A stretch of DNA of 64,000 bases from Phycisphaeraceae bacterium. GTDB taxonomy: Bacteria > Planctomycetota > Phycisphaerae > Phycisphaerales > UBA1924. A program made the translations under genes and the position numbers. The stretch covers positions 248,001-312,000 of the forward strand of contig JACKHB010000005.1 of the NCBI GenBank assembly GCA_020639195.1, read 5' to 3'. The notes under the pieces are model-generated. The model did no database searches, had not been told where the DNA came from, and worked only from the letters and a program-made list of their open reading frames with translations. This document shows, one piece after another, positions 34,450 through 42,990 of the stretch (its first letter is position 1; the number at the start of each line of letters is the position of its first letter).

Positions 34450-36210
34450 ATGAAAGAACTGATGGACGTTCTCAACGTCATCAACGGCGTGATCTGGCAC
34501 CAGTACGTGCTGTTCTTCCTGCTCGGCGTCGGTGTGCTCTTCACGCTCTGGAGCGGTTTCTGCCAGTTTCGCGCCCTCACCCACGGCGTCGCCGTCGTTC
34601 GAGGCAAGTACGACGACAAGAACGACCCCGGAGCCATCAACCACTTCCAAGCCCTCTCAACGGCCCTCTCCGCCACCGTCGGCCTCGGCAACATCGCCGG
34701 TGTAGCCATCGCGATCAGTCTCGGCGGACCGGGCGCGGTCTTCTGGATGTGGGTGGTTGGACTCTGCGGCATGGCCCTGAAGCTCACCGAAGTCACCCAG
34801 GCCATGCTCTTCCGCGATACCTCAGACCCCGAGAACCCCAAGGGCGGGGCCATGTGGGTATGCAAGCGCGGATTCGCCAAGCTCAACCCGGGCCTCGCGC
34901 CCCTTGGAGCGGCCGTCGGAGGGCTGTTCTGCGTCACGCTCCTGATCTCGTGCGTCACCGGCGGCAACATGTTCCAGGCCTGGAACGTGGCCGACATCGG
35001 CTTCACCTACTTTGGCATTCCGCAGATCGTCACCGGCATCCTCTTCGCCGTGCTTGTGGGCATCGTCATCATCGGCGGCATCAAGCGCATCGGCGATATC
35101 GCCGGCAAGATCGTCCCGTTCATGTGCGCGATCTACATCCTCGCGGGGCTCTTCGTGATCATCACCCGCGCGGGCGAGATTCCCGCCATGTTCGCCCTCA
35201 TCTTCAGGGAGGCCTTCGCGCCAAGCGAAGCCGTGGGCGCCTTCATCGGCGGCACCATGGGCTACGGGTTCCTCAAGGGCATGCAGCGTGCGTTGTTCAG
35301 CAACGAGGCGGGTCAGGGCTCGGCTCCGATCGCCCACTCCGCCGCCAAGACCGATGAGCCCGTCCGCGAGGGTGTGGTCGCCGGTCTCGAACCGTTCATC
35401 GACACGATCTGTGTCTGCACCATCACCGCCCTCGTGATCCTGCTCAGCGGCGCGTGGAGCCGCGATCCCGTGCTGACCTACGGCGATCAGGCCCCGCGGA
35501 TGCACCTCGCCGAGGGCCAGACCACCTCGTGGACGGCCGATCCCACGCCGATCACCATCGTGAACAACGATCAGGCCAAGGCCGAAGCGAAAAACCAGCT
35601 CAAGGCCGAGGCGGGGGTGTTTCTCGTCGTCGAAGGGGCCAGGAACAGCGAGACCGGCGGCACGCGCCACCGGTTGAACGGAACCGTCAAGGGAACCGAC
35701 GACGAGGGCTACCGCGTCGAGTGGAAGACGCTCGACCTCGCCAAGGACGAGACTCCCCGAATCGCGATCCCCGGTGTCTACTTCGATTTCAAGGGCGCGA
35801 CGCTGACCGCCAAGGCGTACGACCGAGTCATCCCCAACCTCGGATTCTGGATCGTTCCGGCCGTCGCGTTCCTCTTCGCCTTCTCCACCATGATCTCGTG
35901 GTCCTACTACGGCGAACAGGGCGTGGTGTATCTCTTCGGCTCCAAGTCGGTCATGCCCTACCGCATCGTGTATTGCATTCTCATCATGGCCGCATGCGCG
36001 GGGCTCATCCAGACGCAGGACGAGCTCGACGTCATCTCCACCCTTGGCACGGGCGTGATGCTCTGGGTCAACATCCCCATCATGCTGATCTTCGGGCCCA
36101 TGGCCATGAAAGCCTACAGGGATTACATGGGCAAGCTCAAGAGCGGTGAAATGAAGGGACACGCCTATCCCAAGGCCGCCGACGTGATCGAAGGCAAGGA
36201 CGTCGAATAG
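34450..36210 (+). CDS. Sodium:amino-acid (AGCS/alanine) symporter with large loop insert
   Basis: 586-residue transporter of the alanine/glycine:cation symporter family, which normally has about 450 residues. Hallmarks: ALSATVGLGNIAGVAIAISLGGPGAVFWMW core (named here by its GLGNIAGVA centre), GGIKRIGDIAGKIVPFM, RALFSNEAGQGSAPIAHSAA and MISWSYYGEQ. Residues about 335-453 are an extra hydrophilic domain, rich in Thr, Lys and Asp, between the helix ending VILLSGAW and the helix starting LGFWIV; see the finding. The ATG follows a GATCGACC leader without a clear ribosome site; TACGCT lies 63 bases upstream. Confidence 0.9.
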   Translation: MKELMDVLNVINGVIWHQYVLFFLLGVGVLFTLWSGFCQFRALTHGVAVVRGKYDDKNDPGAINHFQALSTALSATVGLGNIAGVAIAISLGGPGAVFWMWVVGLCGMALKLTEVTQAMLFRDTSDPENPKGGAMWVCKRGFAKLNPGLAPLGAAVGGLFCVTLLISCVTGGNMFQAWNVADIGFTYFGIPQIVTGILFAVLVGIVIIGGIKRIGDIAGKIVPFMCAIYILAGLFVIITRAGEIPAMFALIFREAFAPSEAVGAFIGGTMGYGFLKGMQRALFSNEAGQGSAPIAHSAAKTDEPVREGVVAGLEPFIDTICVCTITALVILLSGAWSRDPVLTYGDQAPRMHLAEGQTTSWTADPTPITIVNNDQAKAEAKNQLKAEAGVFLVVEGARNSETGGTRHRLNGTVKGTDDEGYRVEWKTLDLAKDETPRIAIPGVYFDFKGATLTAKAYDRVIPNLGFWIVPAVAFLFAFSTMISWSYYGEQGVVYLFGSKSVMPYRIVYCILIMAACAGLIQTQDELDVISTLGTGVMLWVNIPIMLIFGPMAMKAYRDYMGKLKSGEMKGHAYPKAADVIEGKDVE

Positions 36211-36233
36211 ACGCCAGGTAGTGCATCGCGTGA

Positions 36234-36261
36234 CACCGATCGCCGCTCGCGGCGATCGGTG
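36234..36261. terminator. 12-bp hairpin between the AGCS and membrane-protein genes
   Basis: Perfect stem CACCGATCGCCG (36234-36245) and CGGCGATCGGTG (36250-36261), four-base loop, 24 bases past the AGCS stop. No T tract; placed symmetrically between convergent genes, so probably a bidirectional stop. Confidence 0.6.
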
Positions 36262-36273
36262 CTCCGCGCGCAC

Positions 36274-36771
36274 TCACGCCTCGCCCGACACCCGTCCCCC
36301 CGTCGTCTCGGCGATCTTCTGGATCGTCTCGGCCGCCTCGGCCATCGCCACCAGCCGCGACCGGCGCGATGCCGAGCGCCACATGAACGGAATCGGCAGG
36401 ATCGTCAGCGGGTAGTACCACCACATCGTGTCGATCCATCCCCAGGACGCCGGGATCAACTGGTCCACGAAGTACCGCCCGGGCTCGATCGTCACCAGCA
36501 GCGCGACCGCGAAGATCACCGGCGCCTTCCACAGGCGGCGCAGCGAGAACACGATCTCGCCGCCCTCCAGCCGCGCGCCCATCACGTGCTCGAACGGCGT
36601 TCCCAGCGAGTCCACCTCGAACAGGGCCGCCGAATCCCGCTTCCGATCCTCGTGCCGCAATCCAGCGAGTTTCCCCCGGCGCGCCCGCGCATCCAGCCGC
36701 GACACGATCGCCGCCGCGTCGAGGTCCGTGGCCACGCGGGGCAATCCCTCCGATTCGGTTCGATCGGCCAC
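36274..36771 (-). CDS. Hypothetical membrane protein, two helices
   Basis: 165 residues with a charged N-terminal half and two hydrophobic helices (VIFAVALLVTIEPGRYF and WYYPLTILPIPFMW), ending in a soluble helical tail. No family recognised. GTG start with AGGAGGGG seven to twelve bases upstream and a TAGACT box further out. It lies opposite the AGCS gene beyond a 12-bp hairpin. Confidence 0.65.
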   Translation of the reverse strand: MADRTESEGLPRVATDLDAAAIVSRLDARARRGKLAGLRHEDRKRDSAALFEVDSLGTPFEHVMGARLEGGEIVFSLRRLWKAPVIFAVALLVTIEPGRYFVDQLIPASWGWIDTMWWYYPLTILPIPFMWRSASRRSRLVAMAEAAETIQKIAETTGGRVSGEA

Positions 36772-36931
36772 GCGTTCCCCTCCTTCTGGGCCAGCCAGTC
36801 TATCGGTCGCTCACCTCTCCTCCGCCACGCCCGGGAATCCCCGCACCCGGCTCCACAAACCGCGGGATTCGGCCCGCCTCCAGCCCAACTCGCTGGCGTC
36901 CGCACAGCCTCGCCATACGCTTGCCCTTGGA

Positions 36932-37378
36932 GTGTCCGACACCGCCCCCATCCCGTTCCCGTTGGCCCAGCGAGCCTCCACGCCCCGGCCGACGCCCCGT
37001 CAGGCCGTCACGTCCGAGAACGTCGCCGCGGCGGGCCTCCAGCCATCCGACGCCCGATGGGTCCTCGCCGCTCGCGTCGCCCAAAGTCTCGACGGCCAGC
37101 GCGCCGGCCTCCTCCCGCCCGAGCGCCGCCGCCGCCTCGTTGCACAGGGCGTCTCCATGGGACTGCGCGAATTCGACGCCAACCTCGTGATCGCCGTCGT
37201 CCAGGATGGCGCCCGCACTGGTGAGGGTGCCCTGTCACGAAACGTCGAGCAACGGCTGACGCTCATCCGCAACCCGCGCAGCGACGCCAGGACCCAGCCG
37301 GTTTGGCTCAGCATGCTCGCCGCGGCGGTGGGGGCTCTTGCGCTCCTCACCGCGCTCATCATCTGGGTCTTGCACTGA
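36932..37378 (+). CDS. Hypothetical tail-anchored protein
   Basis: About 148 residues with a Pro-rich N-terminus, a helical middle (LPPERRRRLVAQGVSMGLREFDANLVIAVVQDGARTG in part) and one C-terminal helix (MLAAAVGALALLTALIIWVL) that runs to the last residue, so a tail-anchored membrane protein is likely. The GTG at 36932 follows TACGCT by ten bases. The frame stays open upstream but there it is antisense to its neighbour. Family not recognised. Confidence 0.55.
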   Translation: MSDTAPIPFPLAQRASTPRPTPRQAVTSENVAAAGLQPSDARWVLAARVAQSLDGQRAGLLPPERRRRLVAQGVSMGLREFDANLVIAVVQDGARTGEGALSRNVEQRLTLIRNPRSDARTQPVWLSMLAAAVGALALLTALIIWVLH

Positions 37379-37471
37379 CGGCGTGAAGGCGCGCACCCAG
37401 CGCCGGATCGACTTGAGCACTTGCGCGCACGATTGTTCCACGGCCCGCGAAGAACGCGAGTCGGACGCGAT

Positions 37472-39124
37472 TCACCCCACCATCTCGCCCCGCAGACTCA
37501 ATCCCCCCGCCCCCGTGATCCTCGCCCGCACGATCCTCCCGATCAGCGACGCTCCATCTCCCGGCGCATCCAGCAGCACGATCAGGTCCCCGTCCGTCCG
37601 CGCCGACACCTGCGTCGTCGCCGGCGCCTCCGCGATCGCGGCGGTGGTTGTCGCCCCCCGCGCCGACACCGTCAGCGACACCGCATCGCGCTTGCGGATC
37701 TCCGACTTCGTCAGGCCCGACGCCTTGAGCCCCCGCTTGCTCACGCCCTCAACCAGCACGTCGAACTCCCGCCCCACCTGCTCTCGCCCGATCGCCTCGC
37801 CGATGCCCGCCTGCAGCGCCAGCACCGCGTTGTTCCGCCGGCGCTTCACTCCGTCGGGCACGTCGTCTTCGATACGGTCGTACGCCACCGTCCCCGGCCG
37901 CGGCGAGTACTTGAACACGAAGCAGTTCTTGTACCGCGCCCGCTCCACCAGCCGCAGCGTCGCCTCGAAATCCTCCTCCGTCTCGCCGGGGAACCCGACG
38001 ATCAGGTCGCCCGAGACCATCAGAGGCCGGCCAATCTCCGGCTGGTCCAGCATCCCCCGCGCACGATCCAGGAACTCGAGATATTCGCCAACCGTGTACC
38101 CCCGGTTCATCCGCCTGAGCACCGAGTCAGAGCCCGACTGCGCCGGCACGTGCAGGTACCGGCAGATCCGAGGGCTGGCCCGCATGACCTCCAAGACGTC
38201 GTCGCCAAAGTCCCGCGGGTAACTCGTCACGAACCGCAGCCGCCGGATCCCGGGAACCTCCTCATGGATCCGGCGCAGCAGATCCGCGAAGGTCGTCACC
38301 CGAGCGCCCGCCAACGCATCACGCCGGTGCGAGCCCTGGTACGTCCGGCCCTTCTGCGGCTGCGTCACGCCGTTGACGCTCGAGGCGTGATCGTGCTCGA
38401 AGCGGTAGTGGTTGACCGTCTGCCCCAGCAGTGTCACCTCGACCACCCCCGCGTCGGCCAGCCGCCTGCACTCATCGACGATGTGGTCGGGCGGTCGGTG
38501 CACCTCCGCCCCGCGCGTGAACGGCACCACACAGTACGTGCAGAACTTGTTGCACCCCCGCGTGATCCGCACGTACGCCGAAGCCGCGTGATCCGTCGCC
38601 GAGATCGAACGCGACAGGTCCAGCAGCTCGAGATCGTCCTGTGCCGCGGCGAGCGTCGCGCTGCGCCGCGAGGTGTTCCCCTGCAGCGCGATCTGCCCGG
38701 CCGACACCATCTCGCGCACCGCCCGAGTCCCGACGCCGCCCTCTTCCGAGACCGCGCGCCGCGTGCGGATCGCGTTGTCGAGCAGTCGCGGCAGCTTGTC
38801 CAGCTCGCCCGGCCCGCACATCACGTCCACGACCGGCATCCGGCGCACCAGGTCCGCCCCATCCCGCTCCGCCAGGCACCCAAGCACGCCCACGACCAGC
38901 CCCGGCTCGCGCCGCTTGCGGAACTTCAGTTCTCCCAGGCGCGACCACACCTTCTGCTCGGCCTGCTCGCGCACCGAGCACGTGTTGTACAGCACCACGT
39001 CCGCCCGGTCGGCGTCGGCGGTCAACTCGTACCCGAGGCCGGACAACTGGCCCGCGACCAGCTCCGAGTCCAGCTCGTTCATCTGGCAGCCGAAGGTCTC
39101 GAGATACACGCGCGCCCGGGCCAT
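37472..39124 (-). CDS. miaB: tRNA-2-methylthio-N6-dimethylallyladenosine synthase
   Basis: 550-residue radical-SAM methylthiotransferase that modifies A37 of tRNAs reading UNN codons. N-terminal UPF0004 domain with ETFGCQMNELDSE and YNTCSVREQAEQK and VLGCLAER (three cluster cysteines); radical-SAM motif CNKFCTYC; C-terminal TRAM domain ending near residue 500. An insert of about 35 residues follows LLGQTVNHYR. The ATG at 39124 lies seven bases after a TACAAT box; an ATG nine bases earlier overlaps that box, so it is less likely. Confidence 0.93.
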   Translation of the reverse strand: MARARVYLETFGCQMNELDSELVAGQLSGLGYELTADADRADVVLYNTCSVREQAEQKVWSRLGELKFRKRREPGLVVGVLGCLAERDGADLVRRMPVVDVMCGPGELDKLPRLLDNAIRTRRAVSEEGGVGTRAVREMVSAGQIALQGNTSRRSATLAAAQDDLELLDLSRSISATDHAASAYVRITRGCNKFCTYCVVPFTRGAEVHRPPDHIVDECRRLADAGVVEVTLLGQTVNHYRFEHDHASSVNGVTQPQKGRTYQGSHRRDALAGARVTTFADLLRRIHEEVPGIRRLRFVTSYPRDFGDDVLEVMRASPRICRYLHVPAQSGSDSVLRRMNRGYTVGEYLEFLDRARGMLDQPEIGRPLMVSGDLIVGFPGETEEDFEATLRLVERARYKNCFVFKYSPRPGTVAYDRIEDDVPDGVKRRRNNAVLALQAGIGEAIGREQVGREFDVLVEGVSKRGLKASGLTKSEIRKRDAVSLTVSARGATTTAAIAEAPATTQVSARTDGDLIVLLDAPGDGASLIGRIVRARITGAGGLSLRGEMVG

Positions 39125-39131
39125 GGCGGGC

Positions 39132-39137
39132 ATTGTA
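39132..39137 (-). promoter_or_regulatory. TANNNT -10 box of miaB
   Basis: TACAAT, seven bases before the ATG at 39124; it covers the alternative ATG at 39133. Confidence 0.55.
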
Positions 39138-39196
39138 CGCCGCGGCCCTCCCGCGCCCGGCGATCACGAAGCGCTCGAATAGACTCTGCGTCGCCC

Positions 39197-40843
39197 ATGC
39201 GCTGGCCCTGGCAACGCTCCATCTCGCTCGCCGACAAGTGCCTTCTGCTCTTTGGCGGCGCGATCGTCCTGATCATCGTGCTCGCCATGATCGCGCCGTG
39301 GGTCCGCATGAAGGGGCTGATCCGCGAGCGCCAGTTCGACATGGCACGCCGCCTCGTCGAGATCTGGCAGCGCCTGGATGCCGAGGATCGAACCCGGGGC
39401 GCGCCGCCGGTCATCGACGATCAGGGGTTCGTCGAGCACGCCGGCATCAAGATCCGCCCACTCACCCTCGATGAGGCCGTCGCGCAGGCGGAGGACGATC
39501 CCTTTCTGCGTCGGGTCGTCGAGGCGTTCGGCGAGGATCCCAAGCACGTCGATGACATGAGCGCCCGCTGGGACGGCGTCACCCGCATCTACCGCTACGC
39601 CCGCGCCGTGCGCCCCGAGGGCGACGCCACCACAGAACTCTCCGGCGTCCTGCTCCACGAACAGCGCTCCGACGAGACCGCCGTGCTGCTCATCGTGAAC
39701 TCTGTCTATCTGCTCGGTGCCGGCCTGCTCGTGCTCGCGATGGCGCTGCTGGTCTTCTATCTCATCACGCACAAGATCATCCTCGCCCCCGTTCGCAGCC
39801 TGAAGGAGACCGCCGCGAGGGTCCGCGAGGGCGACCTCTCTATCCGTTCCGACATCCAGACCGGCGACGAGCTCCAGCAACTCGCCGAGACCTTCAACCA
39901 GATGCTCCATGGCCTCCAGTCCGCTCAGGAGCAGCAATCCGCCGCCAACCGCGCCCTGGATCTCAAGCTCGGGGAACTCTCCGAGGCCAACTCCGCGCTG
40001 TTCGAGTCCAACCGGCTCAAGGGCGAGTTCCTCGCCAACGTCAGCCACGAGCTCCGCACACCGCTGAACTCCATCATCGGGTTCGCGGAACTGCTCATGG
40101 AGATCGCCCGCTCCGAGGGCGAGCAAACCGGCGATACCCCCGCCCTGTCCAAACGCACCCGCTACCAGCGCAACATCGTCAGCGCGGGGCGGAGCCTCCT
40201 CGAGATGATCGAGAGCCTGCTGGAACTCGCCAAGATCGAGGCCGGTCGCGTCGAGATCGAACTCTCCGATGTCAACGTCCGCGATGTCTGCGAATCGCTC
40301 GCGGCACTGATCCTCCCGCTCGCCCAGCAGAAGGGCATCGAGATCGCACAGGAGATCGCCTCCGACGCCGGCACGATCCGCACCGACCCGAAGCGCCTCC
40401 ACCAGGTGCTCTTCAACTTCCTCTCCAACGCCGTCAAGTTCACCGAGCCCGCCGAACGCACGGGGCGGATCGGGCGCGTGACTCTCCGCGCCGAACGGCT
40501 CCGCCCCCGAGCCGAGGGCGACCGCGACTGCGTCAGGCTCTCGGTCATCGACACGGGTCCGGGCATCCCAGAGGCCGAGCAGCACCGCATCTTCGAGAAG
40601 TTCTACCAGATCGATGCGGGCCACACGCGCGAGCATCGCGGCACGGGCCTGGGACTGGCCATCAGCCGCGAGCTCGCCTCATTGCTCCAGGGCGAGATCC
40701 AGCTCGTCAGCGAGATCGGGCGTGGCTCGATGTTCAGCGTCATTCTCCCCGTCGAGTTCGACGAGGCCCGCTCGCGCGAGCAGCGCCTCGAGTCGGCGTT
40801 TCGCGGCTCGCTCTCGGGCCGTCGCGCCTGGAACGGCGCGTGA
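39197..40843 (+). CDS. Membrane sensor histidine kinase, orphan
   Basis: 548 residues: helix near residues 15-35, periplasmic region of about 120 residues, helix near 175-200 followed by HAMP, HisKA with His284 in NVSHELRTPLNS, then HATPase with NFLSNAVKF (N box), DTGPGIPEAE (G1) and GTGLGLAISRE (G2). The class is that of EnvZ/NarX-like orthodox kinases. No response regulator gene is adjacent. TAGACT lies 11 bases before the ATG. Its stop meets the convergent SDR stop at TGATCA. Confidence 0.88.
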   Translation: MRWPWQRSISLADKCLLLFGGAIVLIIVLAMIAPWVRMKGLIRERQFDMARRLVEIWQRLDAEDRTRGAPPVIDDQGFVEHAGIKIRPLTLDEAVAQAEDDPFLRRVVEAFGEDPKHVDDMSARWDGVTRIYRYARAVRPEGDATTELSGVLLHEQRSDETAVLLIVNSVYLLGAGLLVLAMALLVFYLITHKIILAPVRSLKETAARVREGDLSIRSDIQTGDELQQLAETFNQMLHGLQSAQEQQSAANRALDLKLGELSEANSALFESNRLKGEFLANVSHELRTPLNSIIGFAELLMEIARSEGEQTGDTPALSKRTRYQRNIVSAGRSLLEMIESLLELAKIEAGRVEIELSDVNVRDVCESLAALILPLAQQKGIEIAQEIASDAGTIRTDPKRLHQVLFNFLSNAVKFTEPAERTGRIGRVTLRAERLRPRAEGDRDCVRLSVIDTGPGIPEAEQHRIFEKFYQIDAGHTREHRGTGLGLAISRELASLLQGEIQLVSEIGRGSMFSVILPVEFDEARSREQRLESAFRGSLSGRRAWNGA

Positions 40844-41632
40844 TCAGAGCGCGCTGGTCCGCGCGCCGTCTACGGCCAGCGATTGTCCGGAGATGTACGC
40901 CGCGGCCGGCGACGCCAGAAACGCCACGGCGTTGGCGATCTCCTCTGGATCGCCGAATCGCCCCATGGGCACGCTCGAGCGCATCTCCTCGGCGATGGCC
41001 TCCTCCGATGCACCCCGGGCCTTGGCCTTGGCCCGGATAAGGCCCATGAGCCGGGCGGTCTCGGTGAACCCCGGCAGCACGTTGTTGACCGTGATGCCGA
41101 ATCCGGCCAGTTCCATCGACAGCGTCTTGGCCCAGCTGGCGACCGCGCCGCGGACCGTGTTCGAGACCCCCAGCCCGGGAATCGGCTGGCGCACGCTGGT
41201 GGAGATGATGTTCACGATGCGCCCGTACCCCGCGGCCTTCATCCTTGCGACCAGCGCCTGCACCAGCACCTGATTGCAGACGACGTGCGCGCGGAACGCA
41301 CGCTCGAACTCCTCGGGATGCGCATCGATCGCCTGGCCGCCGGGCGGTCCGCCGGTGTTGTTGACCAGCACGTGGTACGTCCGGCCGTCGTCCAACGCGC
41401 GCCCGATCGCCTGCTTGACGCCGTCGGGGTCGGAAAAGTCGGCGACGAGCCAGTCGTGCTCCTGCCCCGAGTCGCAGGCAAGGGCCTCGGCGGTCTGCGT
41501 CAGTGTCTCCTGGTTGCGCGCCATCAGCGTGACCGACGCGCCCAGCCGAGCCAGCACGATCGCGCTGGCCCGGCCGATGCCCTGGGTCGAGCCGCACACC
41601 AGCGCCCGCCTGCCTTTGAGAGAGAGGTCCAT
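40844..41632 (-). CDS. Short-chain dehydrogenase/reductase, YxxxK motif missing
   Basis: 262-residue SDR. The NAD(P)-binding motif GSTQGIGRA is intact and NNTGGPPGG stands in for the usual NNAG. Where the catalytic YxxxK is expected the sequence is VSNTVRGAVASWAKTLS, so Tyr is replaced by Ser and Lys by Arg. A sub-group of SDRs with NTGGP is known to share this change. Catalysis may use other residues or be lost. TACCCT ends five bases before the ATG, giving it its own start just 29 bases past the HAF-repeat gene. Confidence 0.85.
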   Translation of the reverse strand: MDLSLKGRRALVCGSTQGIGRASAIVLARLGASVTLMARNQETLTQTAEALACDSGQEHDWLVADFSDPDGVKQAIGRALDDGRTYHVLVNNTGGPPGGQAIDAHPEEFERAFRAHVVCNQVLVQALVARMKAAGYGRIVNIISTSVRQPIPGLGVSNTVRGAVASWAKTLSMELAGFGITVNNVLPGFTETARLMGLIRAKAKARGASEEAIAEEMRSSVPMGRFGDPEEIANAVAFLASPAAAYISGQSLAVDGARTSAL

Positions 41633-41637
41633 GCCCA

Positions 41638-41643
41638 AGGGTA
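41638..41643 (-). promoter_or_regulatory. TANNNT -10 box of the SDR gene
   Basis: TACCCT, five bases before the ATG at 41632, in the 29-base gap behind the HAF-repeat gene. Confidence 0.55.
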
Positions 41644-41661
41644 GATCCCCGGTCGCGGCGG

Positions 41662-42915
41662 TCAGCAGCCCACCACGAACAGGTCGAGGAAGAGGAAGAA
41701 GTCGGTGCTGTCGAGATCGAGATCGCCGTTGAGGTCCGCGTCGTCGTCGCCCGCGGCGAACAGGTCGAGGAAGGCGAAGAAGTCCAGGGAATCGAGCGCG
41801 CCGTCGAGGTTGAAGTCCACGACGCACCCCTTCGGGCGGAGCAGGAACGCGTGCGATTCGCCCTGCGGATTCGTGCCATTGCCGACGATCCAGCCCGCGT
41901 CGTTGATCGCGATCGCCTCGATCAGGGTCCAGCCCGCGCCGGAGGAATCGACCAGGGTGTGGAGATCGGTGATCGGTCCGCCGCCGAGCCACGCGACGGC
42001 GACCGTGCCGCCCGGCGCGCTGCTCGAGCCGACGACGTCGCCGTTGTTGTTGATGTCGCTGGCCTGGCTGAAGCCCGTACCGCCGACCAACGCGCCCAGG
42101 TCGGTCGCGAGGAAGAACACCGGTGAGACGGGGTCTGGGGTCCACATCGCCGCGTGGCTGACACCCGTGCCCGTGCTGCTGTCGCCGACGATGACGGTCG
42201 AGTCGTTGATTCCCGCACCGTGGGCGCTGCCGATGAACGGCCCCTCGATGGTGCCCAGGTCCATGATGCCCGAGGGCAGAAACGGGTACCGCGTGTCCGG
42301 CGTGCCGGGATCGATCCACAGGAACGCCTTGTCCACGTTCGTGCGTGAATACCCCGCAACCTGACCCGCGTCCACGTCGTTGATCGCCAGCCCGGTCGCG
42401 AACTGGTCCGGCCCGAGCAGGCCGTCGATCTGCACGAGGCCGCCGATGGGATCCCACCGAAACGCCACGGGTGAGCCGAGCGAGCCGTTGCCAAAGCCCG
42501 CCACCGAGCCGCCCGGGTTGATGGCCCGGCCCCCGACGACCGAGCCGCTCGGGAGCGTGCCGAGGGAAGTCTTCGAGAATGGCTGGATCTGCCAGCGGTA
42601 CTCGCCACCGGTGACCTGGCCGGCGTCGTTGATCGCGGCATTGCCCTCGGTCGACGTCTCGCCGATGGCCAGCGACAGGTCATTGATTCCGGCGCCCAGA
42701 CCGTGCGCGGGCGACGGCAGCCAGATGAACGAGTGGTCGGCCGTCAGCGAGACGTTGCTGGTTCCGACGACCTCGCCGGCCTCATTCATGCCGCCGGCGA
42801 CGGTGTGCGAGAAGGGACCGCCGAGATCGCCCAGGTCGGTGAGCCGGTAGGTCTGGGCGTGGACGAGGGTTCCCAGCAGGGCGGCCGCGGTGAGCAGGAA
42901 TCGCGCTGAGTGCAT
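41662..42915 (-). CDS. Secreted HAF-repeat protein with dockerin-like Gly-Cys tail
   Basis: 417 residues. Signal peptide MHSARFLLTAAALLGTLVHA; then several repeats of the HAF type (DLGDLGGPFS, INDAGQVTGG, INPGGSVAGFG, INNNGDVVGSS, INDAGWIVGNG), typical of extracellular proteins. The C-terminal 55 residues hold two acidic EF-hand-like loops (DFNLDGALDSLD and DLNGDLDLDSTD) each followed by FFxFLDLF, and the chain ends VVGC. The terminal Gly-Cys tail is a planctomycete signature, probably for surface attachment or sorting. Gene starts at the ATG with GGGAG nine bases upstream. Confidence 0.85.
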   Translation of the reverse strand: MHSARFLLTAAALLGTLVHAQTYRLTDLGDLGGPFSHTVAGGMNEAGEVVGTSNVSLTADHSFIWLPSPAHGLGAGINDLSLAIGETSTEGNAAINDAGQVTGGEYRWQIQPFSKTSLGTLPSGSVVGGRAINPGGSVAGFGNGSLGSPVAFRWDPIGGLVQIDGLLGPDQFATGLAINDVDAGQVAGYSRTNVDKAFLWIDPGTPDTRYPFLPSGIMDLGTIEGPFIGSAHGAGINDSTVIVGDSSTGTGVSHAAMWTPDPVSPVFFLATDLGALVGGTGFSQASDINNNGDVVGSSSAPGGTVAVAWLGGGPITDLHTLVDSSGAGWTLIEAIAINDAGWIVGNGTNPQGESHAFLLRPKGCVVDFNLDGALDSLDFFAFLDLFAAGDDDADLNGDLDLDSTDFFLFLDLFVVGC

Positions 42916-42990
42916 CGTGAAGGGTCTCCCGGTGGCATGACCTGCCGGGCGGGGAAGCGACAGACTCGCGTTCGACTCACGCGCCATGGG

